A stretch of DNA of 64,000 nt from Hofstenia miamia (Eukaryota; Xenacoelomorpha; Acoela): contig SCFE01000095.1 in assembly GCA_004352715.1 (NCBI GenBank), positions 949,194 through 1,013,193 on the forward strand, written 5' to 3'. The position numbers were made by a program, and so were the translations under genes. The first letter of the stretch is position 1; every line of letters starts with the position of its first letter. The notes beneath the pieces are model-generated. The model worked only from the letters and a program-made list of their open reading frames with translations. It had not been told where the DNA came from and ran no database searches. Positions 1 through 13,223 of this stretch are shown here, one piece after another.

Positions 1-2727
1 TAAAATTAAAAAACCGAATGAATTTAACTATTAATGCAATAAGAAAGTATTGCTGATTGTACCAAAACGCAAAACTATCTTTCGAAAAAAATATTTTAAG
101 ACAAAAAGTTATTATATAGTAATCCCTTTTTATATTGACTGTTAAAAATGTGCATCTGTCTTGTATTACAGATATTTATGCATGCATAAAAGGGAGTACA
201 ACAACTTCGATATTGTTAAAATTGGATGAGCTTAAAACTCATGAATAAAAACATTTTTGAACTCTGCATAAAAACACGTTTTGAAGATTTGGCATGTAAT
301 GACGATCTACTGTAATTAGTAACCACAATAATAATTAAACGCAGTTCAATGCAGCACATTGCAATTAAAGGATTAGTGGTATTATGGAAAGTTTGACTAT
401 ATCCGTGTAATATTCATTGCATTTAACTTGCACACCTGCAACCTGCAAGTCCAACTCTTATTATGCGTGCTGCTAAATGTTTCCAAATTGTTATTGTAAT
501 TTTGTAGTCTTTGTTTTTTGGTTACGAGCTATTTACGTTGGCAAGGTTTGTTACTCTTTTAAATTGACATTGCTATGTGCAAAACATTTTATTGAAATCA
601 ATATTGGTAATAAACTCTAGAAAAGTCATTAAATTGTAGTTACTGATCGATTAATATGATTAATTGATTAATAACTTTTCGGTAACAATTAGTTTTCCCG
701 TTTTTTGTACCAATTTGGAGGTTCAATAAGAAAAACATAAAAACATGTTTTTTTACGGTTGAAAAATTTCTTAACTTCTTTTCTAAAATTTGTCTTAGAC
801 ATACACCCTGAAAATCATATATATATATTTATGCCTAAATATTTATAGCTGTCCATCAGTGGATATAGAATACCACAATTAATTAATTAATCTCTTGATA
901 TTCAAGTGTATATTCCAGTAACTAATTATTAGATTTATCGCTTAAAAAAACATTTATTGTTGATAAACAAAGTTTTTTCATATAAATAAGAGGGGCCGTA
1001 AGTAAAGTAGCTAAACTACGTCATATTTCCATTAATTAAGGAGAGATTCTTAATTGGGCTGAGAATATGTAAGAAGAAATGTTGCTTAAGATATTCTTAA
1101 ATATTTTATGGCTTCATGGCAGTGTTCACTCATAGGATACATCGATAAATGTTCACAAAACTTAATTCTTTTTTCCTTAATATATTACAAAACAACTGTC
1201 CGTTCCGAACTGACTTTCTAGTCACACTGTCAAGGTACAATGTACTCTAACTAGTTTTCTGGAGAATTTTTCTTTCATATAATGGAGACTAAAGGGAGTT
1301 AGTGTATAAAAATATTGTCTAGTCAGAATTTTATATCAATTTACACAGTTGTTAGCTTTTTACAAAATGCTATTTTTAATGTCACTGCGGTTTTGTGTGA
1401 TTTAAGCAAAAACTATTTATTAGCACTTTCCATTTAAAAAGTTCACTATGCAACGTGGCAGAAAAATGAGCGCCTTTTATTATATTATTTTTGTAAATTT
1501 ATTACTAGCAAATTTTATGTTTCTAGTAATTCATTTTTTATAGCAAGGAGTGTTTTTCATTCTGTGAATACACTTAATAACTCCACATAATTTTGTTTCA
1601 GGTATAAAACAGTGTATTTGAGTCTTAAGATTTAATTGCCTACACAGAAAAATAAACAGAGGTAGTTCTCCCAGGGTTATGCATTCATCTGCGAAAGGCA
1701 GCATGCGCATTTCTTTGAACGTGGCATTCACCGTCTAATATTTGTTTTATGGTTTAATCTTGGTTAAATAACTACTGACAGTTTATTAGAAAAGTTAGCT
1801 GCGAAGCATTGTTTAACTTAATTCTAAATGTAATAACTCTATTTATAAACTTGCATTCCCATAGTTTTGATAGACATTTAATTTAGAAACTGTAAGAACC
1901 AAACTAAGGCTCAAATTTATAAAAATATAGTCGCCTAATAAAATCTGCGAAAAGATATACTGCATTTGAGGCTGCATAATGGATTAGGCAGAATTTAGTA
2001 ATTTATTGAAAACAATGTTTTCACTTTTAGGAACATGATTTGTTATGAGATTGAAATTTTAAAACGGAAAAATCTCATGGTTTTTTTATAGGCAACTTGC
2101 TGTTTAATTTTTTGAAGGATAAGGCTGCTCTAAAATAATCAAACTTGGTTCATATACACGAGGTTACTTCAATTTGATATTCTTACATTCATGCACCAAA
2201 GTCAAAAGGGAAATCTTTAAAAAAAAGAATGGAAGCATTTTATTCTACAATTACCTTTCTAAATACATGAAACTCAACATTTTATTGATTAGTGTTGGAA
2301 AGTCTTCAGATTTTCAAACTGGAAAATGCTAATTTTTGGTGAAATTTTGAACTTTGGTTGGTTAATCATACGCAGTTGCCTATAAAAACCAGATGTACTT
2401 TGGTGATGCCCATGCATAAAAATCTAGATTCAGAAGATCTTCTGGAGCATCCAAACACACAGGCACAAATCCAATATTTATATACATCGATAAGTTAGTT
2501 AGAATCAAACGCTAACGTTAACCCTTGATGTATGGTACATGTACTACAATATTCACACATATCCTCTAACTGATTACAATTCAACAATGCAAAAAAATTC
2601 AAATTCAATATTATTTACTTATTTACGTTTAAGCAATTCTGTCAGTTTAATCATTTTTAAAGTTAATTTTTATCAAAGTCATGTTTCAAGCAGGCTCTTA
2701 CAAAATGGCCTTTTTAATGTTTGTATG

Positions 2728-2730
<3 letters not shown>
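1..2730. other. AT-rich stretch without a recognisable gene
   Basis: I see no coding exon, RNA gene or mobile element that I can support here. Open frames are short and have the composition of random AT-rich sequence. It may be intergenic or an upstream Eph intron. Confidence 0.6.

Positions 2731-2761
<31 letters not shown>
2731..2761. repeat. (TA)n microsatellite
   Basis: A pure TA tract of about 15 units. It directly abuts the 89-bp repeat that follows. Confidence 0.95.
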
Positions 2762-2765
<4 letters not shown>

Positions 2766-2850
2766 CTGACACAGGGATGTAATCAAGGGGGAGGTTAACT
2801 CTCATTATTAGATTTGATTCGAGACCCTCTCCTTGTTAAACTAATATTAC
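2762..2850. repeat. 89-bp dispersed repeat, copy A
   Basis: Identical over 89 bp to 6612-6700, in the same orientation. It begins GGCACTGACACAGGG and ends CTAATATTAC. The match on this copy is cut off by the assembly gap at 2851, so the repeat unit is probably longer. Confidence 0.9.
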
Positions 2851-3192
2851 NNNNNNNNNNNNNNNNNNNNNNNNNNNNNNNNNNNNNNNNNNNNNNNNNN
2901 NNNNNNNNNNNNNNNNNNNNNNNNNNNNNNNNNNNNNNNNNNNNNNNNNNNNNNNNNNNNNNNNNNNNNNNNNNNNNNNNNNNNNNNNNNNNNNNNNNNN
3001 NNNNNNNNNNNNNNNNNNNNNNNNNNNNNNNNNNNNNNNNNNNNNNNNNNNNNNNNNNNNNNNNNNNNNNNNNNNNNNNNNNNNNNNNNNNNNNNNNNNN
3101 NNNNNNNNNNNNNNNNNNNNNNNNNNNNNNNNNNNNNNNNNNNNNNNNNNNNNNNNNNNNNNNNNNNNNNNNNNNNNNNNNNNNNNNNNNNN
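2851..3192. other. Assembly gap (342 N)
   Basis: A run of N. The left side is inside a dispersed repeat and the right side is a TA-rich tract, which probably explains the break. Confidence 1.
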
Positions 3193-6100
3193 GGCTGTAT
3201 ATATATATATGTTATATATTATATAACAAATGGCTGATTCCAGGAAACAAATAGTTTGAGCTTATAACTTCAAGATTAAGCTTCCATCAAAACATATTCA
3301 GTATGGGATACCTGTTAGAACTATTATCTTTCACACTATGTCATGTATCGTGTAAAAAATCAGTCTTCATATAGGAATAATGCCAGTGCTACATAATTTC
3401 GTAAAAATATTAAATATTTGAAGTTTGATCTTCTACTGTATGATGTTTTTCATAGATTTCTTCTCTGTATAGCATTTTCCATCAAATTTTACATTTGGTG
3501 CAAGTCACCCATTATCATTTGTCATTACAGAAAATAATCTTGTTAGCAATGATTACTGCTGGTAAATACATTTCGTTAAAGAATTTTTATCGTACACCAG
3601 AGTAAATACAAGCAATCACTGGACGTTTTGGATTGGTACTTGAGATTTGCTTTAGATATTAATCATCTAACGTAAATAAGAAATTTCGGTCGAATAGAAC
3701 AATTCATGATTGCGTTTATAAACATGGATCTCAAAGGGTTTCATCTAAGATGTAGATTTACTGATACAATTTCTTTACTACTTCATTAGAATCTAATAAT
3801 CAGAAAATATACTAATTTACTACTAATGTTTTTTATAATTCACGCTAAGGTCCACTCAAGGTTCGGATTATTACACTGCAATACTTTGATTTTAAGTTTT
3901 GCAACAATTTGGTGAAATATTTTTTACTGAAATATTAAGTTCGCAATTTTTTGAACTCTACCTTTACAATAATTATTAAAATTTGTGCCAACATCATATT
4001 GATTACAAATGTCTATTATCAATAATTTTGCTGCGAGCCATAAAACCTGCATTGGTAAAATATGTCTACGAAAATGCTAGTTATAAAGGGAGTCTCCTGG
4101 ATGAAATATACTTTAATTTTGATGTTGGTGAACCTTAACAAAGCCAAAATAGAATTATTTTAACAATGATTTATTAATTGCAGTATTAGCTATTTAGAAA
4201 TCTACATAAAATCATGACTTTTATAAAAAAAACAATATGGAACTTGTTCTGCTTTGAAGTTGCCACTGGTAAATCTTTTGTTTTAAGAATTCCTGTGTTC
4301 TAAATGCAAAAAGGAAGACCCGAAGTCTATGGAAAATTCCTGGACAAATATTTTAAAATAATTCAAGACTCAAATTTTTCATTTCTAAGAACCGTTTATA
4401 TGATATTTATTGAAAGAAACTGCGTAAAGACTTCTCACATTTATAGTTTCACAGGTGTCAATGATGTCATTAATTTCAAGTGCATACTTATTTTATGCAA
4501 TAAACAGTGAAAGTTAAAAATAACTTAATGGACTGTTGGCAAAATAAATAATATGATTTACGTCAAGCTAACTATAGTTTCAAGGATTGATCAATCAATT
4601 CGTCTCCATATATGAGGAGAATCTAGATTTTACGACACAGAAACATCTGTCCACAGCATCAATTTTTAATTCTTCTACTGGTGGTGATGTAGTAAAATAT
4701 ATACATGGGCAACACATGTTTGTTTTCCTTACAAAAGTTATATATATTTTTATGAGGTATTGTTTAAAGTTACATTTTATTTGTTATCATACGTAATGTA
4801 CTCAGTTGTTGGAAGCAACAGATGTGGTATCATGTTTGAAATATTGTAATTTTAACGGGTGTTTCTTATTAGTGATTCTAATTTATGGAACCTAATAATC
4901 CCATTAATTGACTACATCTGTAAAAATAACAACTGGTGGTTCCCGCTCCTTTGTCATATACATGTAGTACTATAAATTTTGCATTCATATAAAAAGATTA
5001 TTATATTCTTACTATTATTACAACTAAGCCATGAATTTGTGAGTATGTTTCATTTGGATACATTTGAAACAGCTTTTTAATATGATACATGTACTATGGA
5101 ATGTTAAGATCGAAATTTTACATTGGGGCAGAATTTTTAATTTCATTAATAGCTGGACAATTTTTACCATCTTTATGACTCTATGTAATATATTTTTTGA
5201 ATCCATGAAATTAATTTTTAGCAATGAAGTTGTCTTTATATATATATTTTTTCTAAAAGCAATCAAAACTAAAATATGTCACATTTGGGAAGCTTAGCCC
5301 CCATTCAATGTGATATATAGGAAGATCTAACTTATATCAAAAACCTGCAATAGGGAAGATAAGATATATACTAATACTAAACACATGTACAAAGATGATG
5401 TGTTGAAAGCACTGTTTAACATTGTCTTTTAAACATGTTCTTTGCAATGTTTTTTAATTTTTTTTTCAAATTCATATTGGATTTTGTGGAAGATTTGGGA
5501 AAAAATTTTTGGGATTCGTCAATTCGTAAAAAAGTTGCAAAAACTTGTTTTAATAAGTTTATCATAACTCAATGTTACTTCCTATATTTGTTTTAACAAA
5601 ATTTTAGTGTTTTTTATTGGTTCTGTCAAAGAGCCAAAAAACATTGTTTTAAACGCCTAAAACGTTTTTGTTTGTAAATATTACACTTTTTACCGACCGT
5701 GACTAAGCATCAATTAGTAAGCCACACAGTGCTAATTTTAATTTTATAGTGTGAGCAACAATATTTTTTCTTAAATTATCAATTTTGAAATTTTTTTTAT
5801 ATTTCTTTCTTACGTAGGTCGTTAGTAGTAAACCAATACATTTTACTCTCAAAACATTGAATAATTTCAACCCAACCTTTAAAATCTAGATAAAATCACT
5901 TTAATCTGAATCCCTGAAGGACCTTTTTTTGCAAATGTGAGAAAAAAATATTAATATTGTTTGTCCCATTGTTGTCAAATATTACTAGAAAAAGTTAAAA
6001 GCACGAATATAAGGTAAAACAAAAATTGAAAGTTTAAATTTAGAAATTCATTTTCATATTAAACAAAGGTTAAGAGAATACATTAGTAGCATGTATTCTA

Positions 6101-6611
6101 AGTTAAATTGGTTTTCATTCAGTTGAATTTCGAAGACGCGGGCATTATGATTAAGTGAAAGCGTATTAACAGCACTCAATTAACCACTTAAGTCTTATTT
6201 GTGCTTTTTGTCACTGTATAAATATATTTATGGATATTTTAAGTATACTCGTTTTAGCAACGTCGAGTTTTCCTTCGCATATAGAGTTATGTTTATGTAG
6301 AGGATTAGGAGAAAACCTATTTCCATGGCTTTACACTTACAGGAAATGTCCCACGAGACACCAAGTTATCAAATTGAACTAATAACAGATATGCGATGTC
6401 ACTGAATAGAGAAAACATATTTCAGCTTACTAAAAATAGCGTTCGTTTGGACAAACTTTCTAGTCAGGACTAGTGTTGCAAAATGTATTTATATAATGTT
6501 TACGTCACTGTTTTAAAAATTTCTTTTACTAAGCTATTCAGATTTTTTCACTGACATCATAAAGTGTTTTCAATTTCATTAGTAAAGAGTTGTAAATCAT
6601 TGCATATGTAA
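3193..6611. other. AT-rich stretch without a recognisable gene
   Basis: No exon with supporting splice signals or family resemblance was found. The open frames near 4.3-5.3 kb are low-complexity and look like chance. Confidence 0.6.
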
Positions 6612-6700
6612 GGCACTGACACAGGGATGTAATCAAGGGGGAGGTTAACTCTCATTATTAGATTTGATTCGAGACCCTCTCCTTGTTAAACTAATATTAC
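6612..6700. repeat. 89-bp dispersed repeat, copy B
   Basis: Perfect copy of 2762-2850. Downstream it continues with CGCTTTGAGGTGTTGG, which is hidden in copy A by the gap. No coding potential and no clear terminal inverted repeats are visible. Confidence 0.9.
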
Positions 6701-9258
6701 CGCTTTGAGGTGTTGGAAAAAATAATTTTTTTAAAAATATTAAAACACAGTAATCACATTTAAAGCATCGTTTGTTCATTGTTTAGTCCCCTCCACTGAT
6801 ACATTGCCATTTCCATTTGTGATCACCGTTTGTCACGAGTAAACGATTACTTTAAGCTTTGTAAGTCAGGATAAAATTGGATTTGTACCTAATTCTTTAA
6901 AAATTTTAATATTTTTCTATATCAAGCGTTATTTTTCATCTCTGCTTTCTGTAGAGATTTTTTTTCGTTCTTGTGTAAACATTTGCAGTAGTCCAATGTA
7001 TTGTTAAAATTCTAAAGTATTGGAATGAAACATTATTTATAAGATGGCCACCTACGAATTTGTTAGTACATGGAGATAAAGATTGTGGCTCAATCTCACA
7101 ATAATCACGCATGTCGCCACATATGCACACAAACAAAACTGCATTGAAATTTAAAAATGGAAATAAGATTGCCCTTAATTTGGTTTATTATTGGTATTAA
7201 TTTTGAGAAAAGATAACAGATAGTGTCAAACGTAATATAAAAGATGTTACCAAGGGCTACCAGAAATGTTTGGCGGCTCAGATTGTGGTCGTCAGTTGCA
7301 CACCCCAGTTCTAAAGCATGTTCCTGGAAAATCTTCCTTAACTATTTTAGATTAGACACTATGGAAGTCTGTTTTGTGGTTTTCAATATAGAAACAGAAT
7401 TATGAGATAGTTGTGATATATTTATAGATTTATGAAGTGATATGTAAAAATTAGCAGTCTAATTCACTTTCATCAGGAATTGTACATTTCGACAAACGGA
7501 GATAATGCCGTTGAAGTTCATTATATTTTTTATTGCTTTGCTAAAACCAGTTTCTAATTTCAAAACATTAAAATTTTAAATTTATTCCAGCTCGGCTGAC
7601 TTAACTGCCTGCCAATGTGCAACTCTGGCTACGTTTCGAAGTTAAACTATCTTTGAAAAACATTTAAAAACTTTAAAGTTCTTAAAACTGTTTTTCCACT
7701 GACTGTATTTATCTCTAATTTTTACAAAGAAGTCCTAACCATGTATTTTGCTTACATATTCCTTAAAATACATTCACATTAATGTCTAAAGTGTAAAATA
7801 GAATCTGTCACGATAAAAATTGTTTCTCAATTACAGTAAAAACTCTCTTCGTTTTTTATTTCAAAGTCTTGAATTTACTTAAGTTTTACAAATAGACCAC
7901 TACTAGATTTACTTTAATGCATTTTTAGAATTGTCTAATATTTGAGGCATAAAAATGTTACATTTTGACATATTCGAGTGAAGTGTAAACATTAAGCAGC
8001 GGTGAAGTTGTGAATTTTTGACAAGCAATTGTAGTAACACTAATTTAGTTTCTGAACTGCCCGCCAAATCTCTCTTTTATCCGGATATCTAAATTTGAAT
8101 TTGGAATTGATTTTTCTAGATGACTTGTATATAGAGACATGTGAGCTACCGAATTTAAAAAAATTAGTGACTGTGACAATCAAGGTGCTTCGTTAACTTG
8201 CACTTTAAAAAATTGTTTCTCCTCTCACACAATTTTTCGCCAAACAAAAAACTGAAAAATCCAAATTATCCAGGAAAGCCACCATTCAACAATTTTATCA
8301 CCATACTTTAGAAGTATTTGTTGTAGTAATTGGGATCGTGCAACTTCTCTAATCGCTTACTCGGGCAGCTGTGAGATAGGCGGAAGCGGTTCGGGTCATT
8401 CTGCAGGTTGGGTCGACTTTTTGCCGATCGGTTTCATCTATGCTTTGAGCCTTTGACTGTTTTGTTGCCAGAACACTTAATCTGGCTGTGTTCCTAAAAC
8501 CGTGGCCGGTCGTAAAGCTGAAGCCGTGAGTCCTTACATTACAAATATATCGATTGAGAATAACCTACTGGAAATGAGCCATCCCAATTTGCACATTGCG
8601 GCACATTGAACTGAATAGACAAATTAATAAACTTTTAAATCACTCGTAACAGAAATACTGTATGTAAATAATGAACCAAATAATTCTTTTTTTTTAAAAA
8701 TACGGATTTTAAAAAGCTGTGGCTAATATCTTCTGAAATGAAGCTGCATAAAGGCGTGAGGACTGCTCGTGATCGGAGCAGCCGCAAAACGCTAGTCTGT
8801 GATACTTAATCCTATTTTTATTGGGCTTTTTACATTCGTCATTTATTGGGGTCTCAAAATTGCACCCCTTACTTATTTTCTTAAATAATATCCAAATACC
8901 TTGAAAGTTGGTAGATAGCTTCTCCTAACATAGAACATTAAATACACATAGTGATATTGCATATGGTTAGCATATTTTTTTGCTGACGTCGGCATATTTC
9001 AGCAGCAATATATAGCATTTCTTATAAGATCACACAGATAAAGCGAACCAATGCAATTTTGTGCTATTTTTTCATCTGTGATACAAAATGTATTGCACAA
9101 TACTATTATTCCTCGTGTGCTACACAAATTTTAGCAAAAAATGCATTATGGGGAATAAAATGAGCTACATACGAAAAAAATTCAATATAAACTATGTTCT
9201 AACGAAATTTTTTGGGCAAAGATATTGACATAAGTTGTTAAGGAAATAGAGAAAGTAC

Positions 9259-9302
<44 letters not shown>

Positions 9303-11749
9303 CTATGAACCGTCGTAGTGTAGTATGCGTGTCTGCCAGGATCTGTTTATCAGAAATTGGTGATGTTGCTGTGCTTATATTTGTAAAATCTAAGAATCGT
9401 TACACTCGCTCCAGTGTACACATAGATATTGCTATTTGGAGAACAAACACAGTAAGCTTCGCTCAAAGCAATTCGCAACACCTTAGCTAATTTCTTCTGC
9501 TTAATTTTATTCGCTAACCTAGAAAGTGTGACAAGTATCGACAATTGACCTAAAATTTTGAAAAATGAAGCATCGAGTTAGATAAGTAATTTAATTGACA
9601 AGAAATTATTTTTAATTACTTTCCGTCTAATTAATGTTGGTTTTTATCAATCGAAATGTTGCAATACATGTGTATACTTGAATTTTAATTACTATAGTTT
9701 CACCCTCCGAATACAAACTCTAAATGATAATGTATGCTTTGACAGTCGCTATTTAGTATACACGACTACGATATATGACATATGTTCTTAGTTGCAATAT
9801 CTTTTTCTAAATACATAGGACTTGATTTTTAGGCAAAAATATCGCTGATTTAGGTAATAGGGTTTACTCAATTAAATTTAGGTAAGAAGAGCATGTGTAG
9901 TCAAAAAAACATCATTTATTTAGAAACAGTGAAAAATATAATTATTGTAGTAGACCTCCGAATTATATAAACACACAAATTTTCCAGTCAGACCATATTT
10001 CAACGTGGATAGATTGCGTCATGTATAATTGTGTAATTTTCTAAATGCAAAACTTAATATGATTGAAGTTGTCCCAATAATCACATAAGTTTAAAAAAGT
10101 TTCTTGTTAAATTTGATAATAATTTGGGAAATGAATTGTGAAATTCAATTTGTGTATTATCTTAGTACTAAAATTATCTATATTTGCCCCTTGAAATGCA
10201 CCTTAAGCATGGACCCTAAATATATGTATATATGTTATATTATTTAGGCACCCAAGCCTAATAACTAAACAGTGGGCGTATACTGGCCTCTTATTTAAAA
10301 GGAGACATTTGAGAAATTCACTAGTGGTTTATAGTTTGCGCTGCACTTTACGAATGGCCTTTTCTTAGAACACACTTAATGTGAAGTGCGCAGCAGAATG
10401 ATTTTCAGAAAAGTATGTGTTTTAGAACTGTCACTATTGAAAGTGTACTTGTTGTTGTTAAGCCATTTACTATTGTGTTGGTCGGTTTTTGAAGGACTGT
10501 GCAATTCCCTGGGAAAGCAAGATTTTAAAACATTTTCTTAATAAACATACTAGAAACCATTCAGAATTTTAAAAATACGTAAATATTGACAAGGCAGACA
10601 TTTTAAATGCAAAAAAAATATATTTTTCATTTTTGTAAAAATTGCACATAAGTATTCTTTTCCCGCAGAGAGAAATAAGAAATTTCATTTTTCATAAAAT
10701 TATTCTTCAATGCGAATTGTAAGGAATTGAGCTCTGTAGATTTCAGAACATTGGAAGCGTTTGTAGTGTCCATGACATTTATTGCCGCATAAAGACTTGA
10801 ATTGTTTACTCAGAGTTAGCAATGTAAGTTATCTCAACTACAAACAAAACTTTTAAAGGCACATTCCTGTTTCTAGTTTAAAATTCATAGAAATTGTGAC
10901 TTTTGAGTATTGTAAATATGCGGGTTTTATTATTTAATTTATGTGCATGGTATTGTTCAAAATTTATTTCAAATAATTTGGATATTTAAATGTCGACTAT
11001 TCAATTTGACTGTATTTAGTGACCTTGTACAACGGTACAATAGACGAATTAGCCAATTGGCATGGAGAAGGAGCCGCTGGACGCACAAAACAAACGGTTA
11101 GTTATTCTTATTTGTGCTCTTTTGTGTACATGTGTGCTTGTTCATTTTACTGGAAAAATAGGTATATTACGTTTCCTTCAAATGCTGTTTTATGACAATG
11201 ATAAGGATATTTTTACATGATAAAGCGTTTGATACATAGCAGGTCACGTGAACCGTCTAATGTGCGAATTTCATTAAAGCAATTTTGCAAATTGCCAAAT
11301 CACCGATTTCGAAAAACGAAATTTTACAATTAGAAGTCGCTAAAACCGCTGCACTTTGAAGCTTGACAGGCAATGCTGACGTTTAATTAATTATTATTGA
11401 AATTGTTTTGTTGCAACCTTTATGATTGCAATTTAGGAAAACCGCGAACGCTTACTCTAATTTCTCCCTCATTTACAGTCATAACGCACATACTCATTAA
11501 ATTATAACGCGGTTTGGAGTGAGTACGCGTTTAAAAATCAAGTTTAAAATAGTGCTTTCAAAATATCATGAATGGGATTTAAAGAATAAACACGGTGGTT
11601 CTACTTTCCATCAACTCTATGATGTGTGTGAAGTGATGAGTTTTAGAAACAAGTAGCAAATATTGCAAGTTAGATACCCTACTCGCTTGAAATAAAAAAG
11701 CAATTGTGTCGAGAAATTCAAATGTCTAGTCATTATTTAATCATTTTTC
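6701..11749. other. No gene seen; one GC-elevated patch at 8330-8560
   Basis: Mostly featureless AT-rich DNA. A GC-richer patch at about 8330-8560, with a small CTGCTC/GAGCAG hairpin near 8765-8785, stands out from its surroundings. It has no long open frame and matches no RNA gene I know. Confidence 0.5.
9264..9295. repeat. (TA)n microsatellite
   Basis: Pure AT/TA dinucleotide tract of about 16 units. Confidence 0.95.
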
Positions 11750-12430
11750 TAGGACTGGGATTAACAAAAAAGTATCCGAATTTTTCAGGTATTTATAAAC
11801 CTACTCGAATATAGTTACGAATATCCGAAAAAATTTGCTCTGGTATTTGGACAATTTATAGTCATTATTCGAAGAAGGAAATTAAGAATGGCTGGTTGGT
11901 TTTGATGTGCTTAAGCAATTGAAACGTCAGTGTGCAATTAATTTAGAATCACTATGCTTGCATTAAGAATAATATTGAATTTATTAAAAATTGAAATAGA
12001 TTACGTGCGAAATCTTACGAATTTCTGATTTCAAATTAAAAAAGTGAAGCTGGTATAAGTTGTCTTTGAAAGCTTAGTGAGGACTGGAATACTGCAATGG
12101 AACAATATTTGAAAACAGATGTGGAAAAATTGAGTCAGTAGCATTTTGGCATAATATTTCTATGAACAAGAACATAAAATAGGTTGTTTTTGGGTTACTG
12201 TCTATTTCTGCTTCCGGTGCTGCGGTTGAAAGTTTATTCTTAAGAATTTGTAATCACAAAATGTGTAGAAACAATTGAAAATCGTCTATTAACATTTAGG
12301 ATTTCTAATAGCCCTTGAGTTTGAAACAAACCAGCACCCAGAGATTTTCTATATGTTTCCGAATTGTCGCCGTTATAGTTGATAATCGGAATATCTGAAT
12401 ACCAATTCATTTCGTTTTAATGTTACACTG
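11750..12430. mobile_element. Decayed hAT-type transposon with transposase C-terminus
   Basis: Read on the plus strand, 12076-12300 encodes a broken version of the hAT transposase C-terminal dimerisation region. A segment near 12198-12240 reads LSISASGAAVESLF, matching the family pattern of Ile-Pro-Ala-(x)-Ser-Ala-(x)-Glu-Arg-(x)-Phe-Ser. Upstream there is a YLKTDVEKL-like stretch. In-frame stops show it is dead. TATCCGAA/TTCGGATA-type motifs recur near the left end (11790-11840) and the right end (12360-12400), like subterminal repeats of hAT elements. The left boundary (AGGACTGGG) and right boundary (CACTG) are estimates, and I see no clean 8-bp target duplication. Confidence 0.55.
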
Positions 12431-12899
12431 ATGCTAGAAACACAGTCTGGAAACACGTCGGATTCCACTGTAGGCAATTTCACAAGCTTCCTTTCCGGTG
12501 GATTGTAATTTCTTTACATTATATTCATAAAATTAATTAAAACAATGTAATCCATTAAAATATTTAAGTAATATGAAGGTTGAGATATTTGACGCAACTT
12601 GTTGCTTTGAATGCAATCAATGTTAACATTTGCTTTTTTGCAATTTTATGTACATTTAACCCCACTTTAACGTGTTTCACCTTTACTCTTCCCGTTGTTT
12701 TTTTTCAAAGTTCATTTATAGTTTTTGAAAAACCAATATTAAGTGCATGTAAAATAGCTTTCCGTGTTAATGCAAAGGTAGCTAATACAGTCAATTTTTC
12801 ATGCATTATAACATGGAACTATTGAGATTCGGTGTATCTTAATCTTTTGTATACTCACTGACCATGCAAAGTTGCACACTCGTTGTCAGTTATGAAAAC

Positions 12900-13223
12900 T
12901 TAGTATTTGGTAAACTTGGAAGAATGTACGTTATAACCTAATTTGATTGGGCCCCTTGTCAGCCTGTCAATTTCCCGTAAGCCATTTTTGACGTAGTGAG
13001 TAACGGATAAAATGTGCGAATAAATAGGTTGGCTTGTTGGCCCAAAACTGTGACCCCGGCCTTTTTCTAATAATTTCGGTTCCCTTAGACCTCTGATACC
13101 ATTTGTATTTATATCACTTGGTGTGTAATTCTTTTCATCTGATGTCAGTTGCTTGATTAATTTCTTCTCAATCCAGTATCCTTTCATTTGAGATTCATAT
13201 AATGAAGTTCTTTTGTTTGGAAT
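12900..13223 (-). CDS. Candidate terminal exon of an unrecognised small protein
   Basis: On the minus strand an open frame of 107 codons follows a good acceptor (TTTTCGCAG, exon start 13223) and ends in TAA at 12900. The product is basic and protein-like, with no low-complexity bias. Short motifs include GYWIEKKL and the C-terminus HSSKFTKY. The first codon is in phase 0, which matches the donor phase of the candidate first exon at 16406-16468. Joined, they would give a protein of about 128 residues. I do not recognise the family. The short, basic, Tyr/Pro/Gly-containing composition loosely recalls small ciliary microtubule-inner proteins, but that is only an impression. The gene would lie on the strand opposite to the Eph receptor. 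Confidence 0.5.
   Translation of the reverse strand: MPNKRTSLYESQMKGYWIEKKLIKQLTSDEKNYTPSDINTNGIRGLREPKLLEKGRGHSFGPTSQPIYSHILSVTHYVKNGLREIDRLTRGPIKLGYNVHSSKFTKY

Noticed and set aside
2814-3254. Long open frame across the N run
   Set aside because: It is open only because N cannot produce stops. The same applies to frames across 39114-40012, 44247-44401 and 60512-60558.
12580-12825. 81-codon plus-strand frame as a gene
   Set aside because: Hydrophobic AT-driven translation, no splice or start context, no family resemblance.
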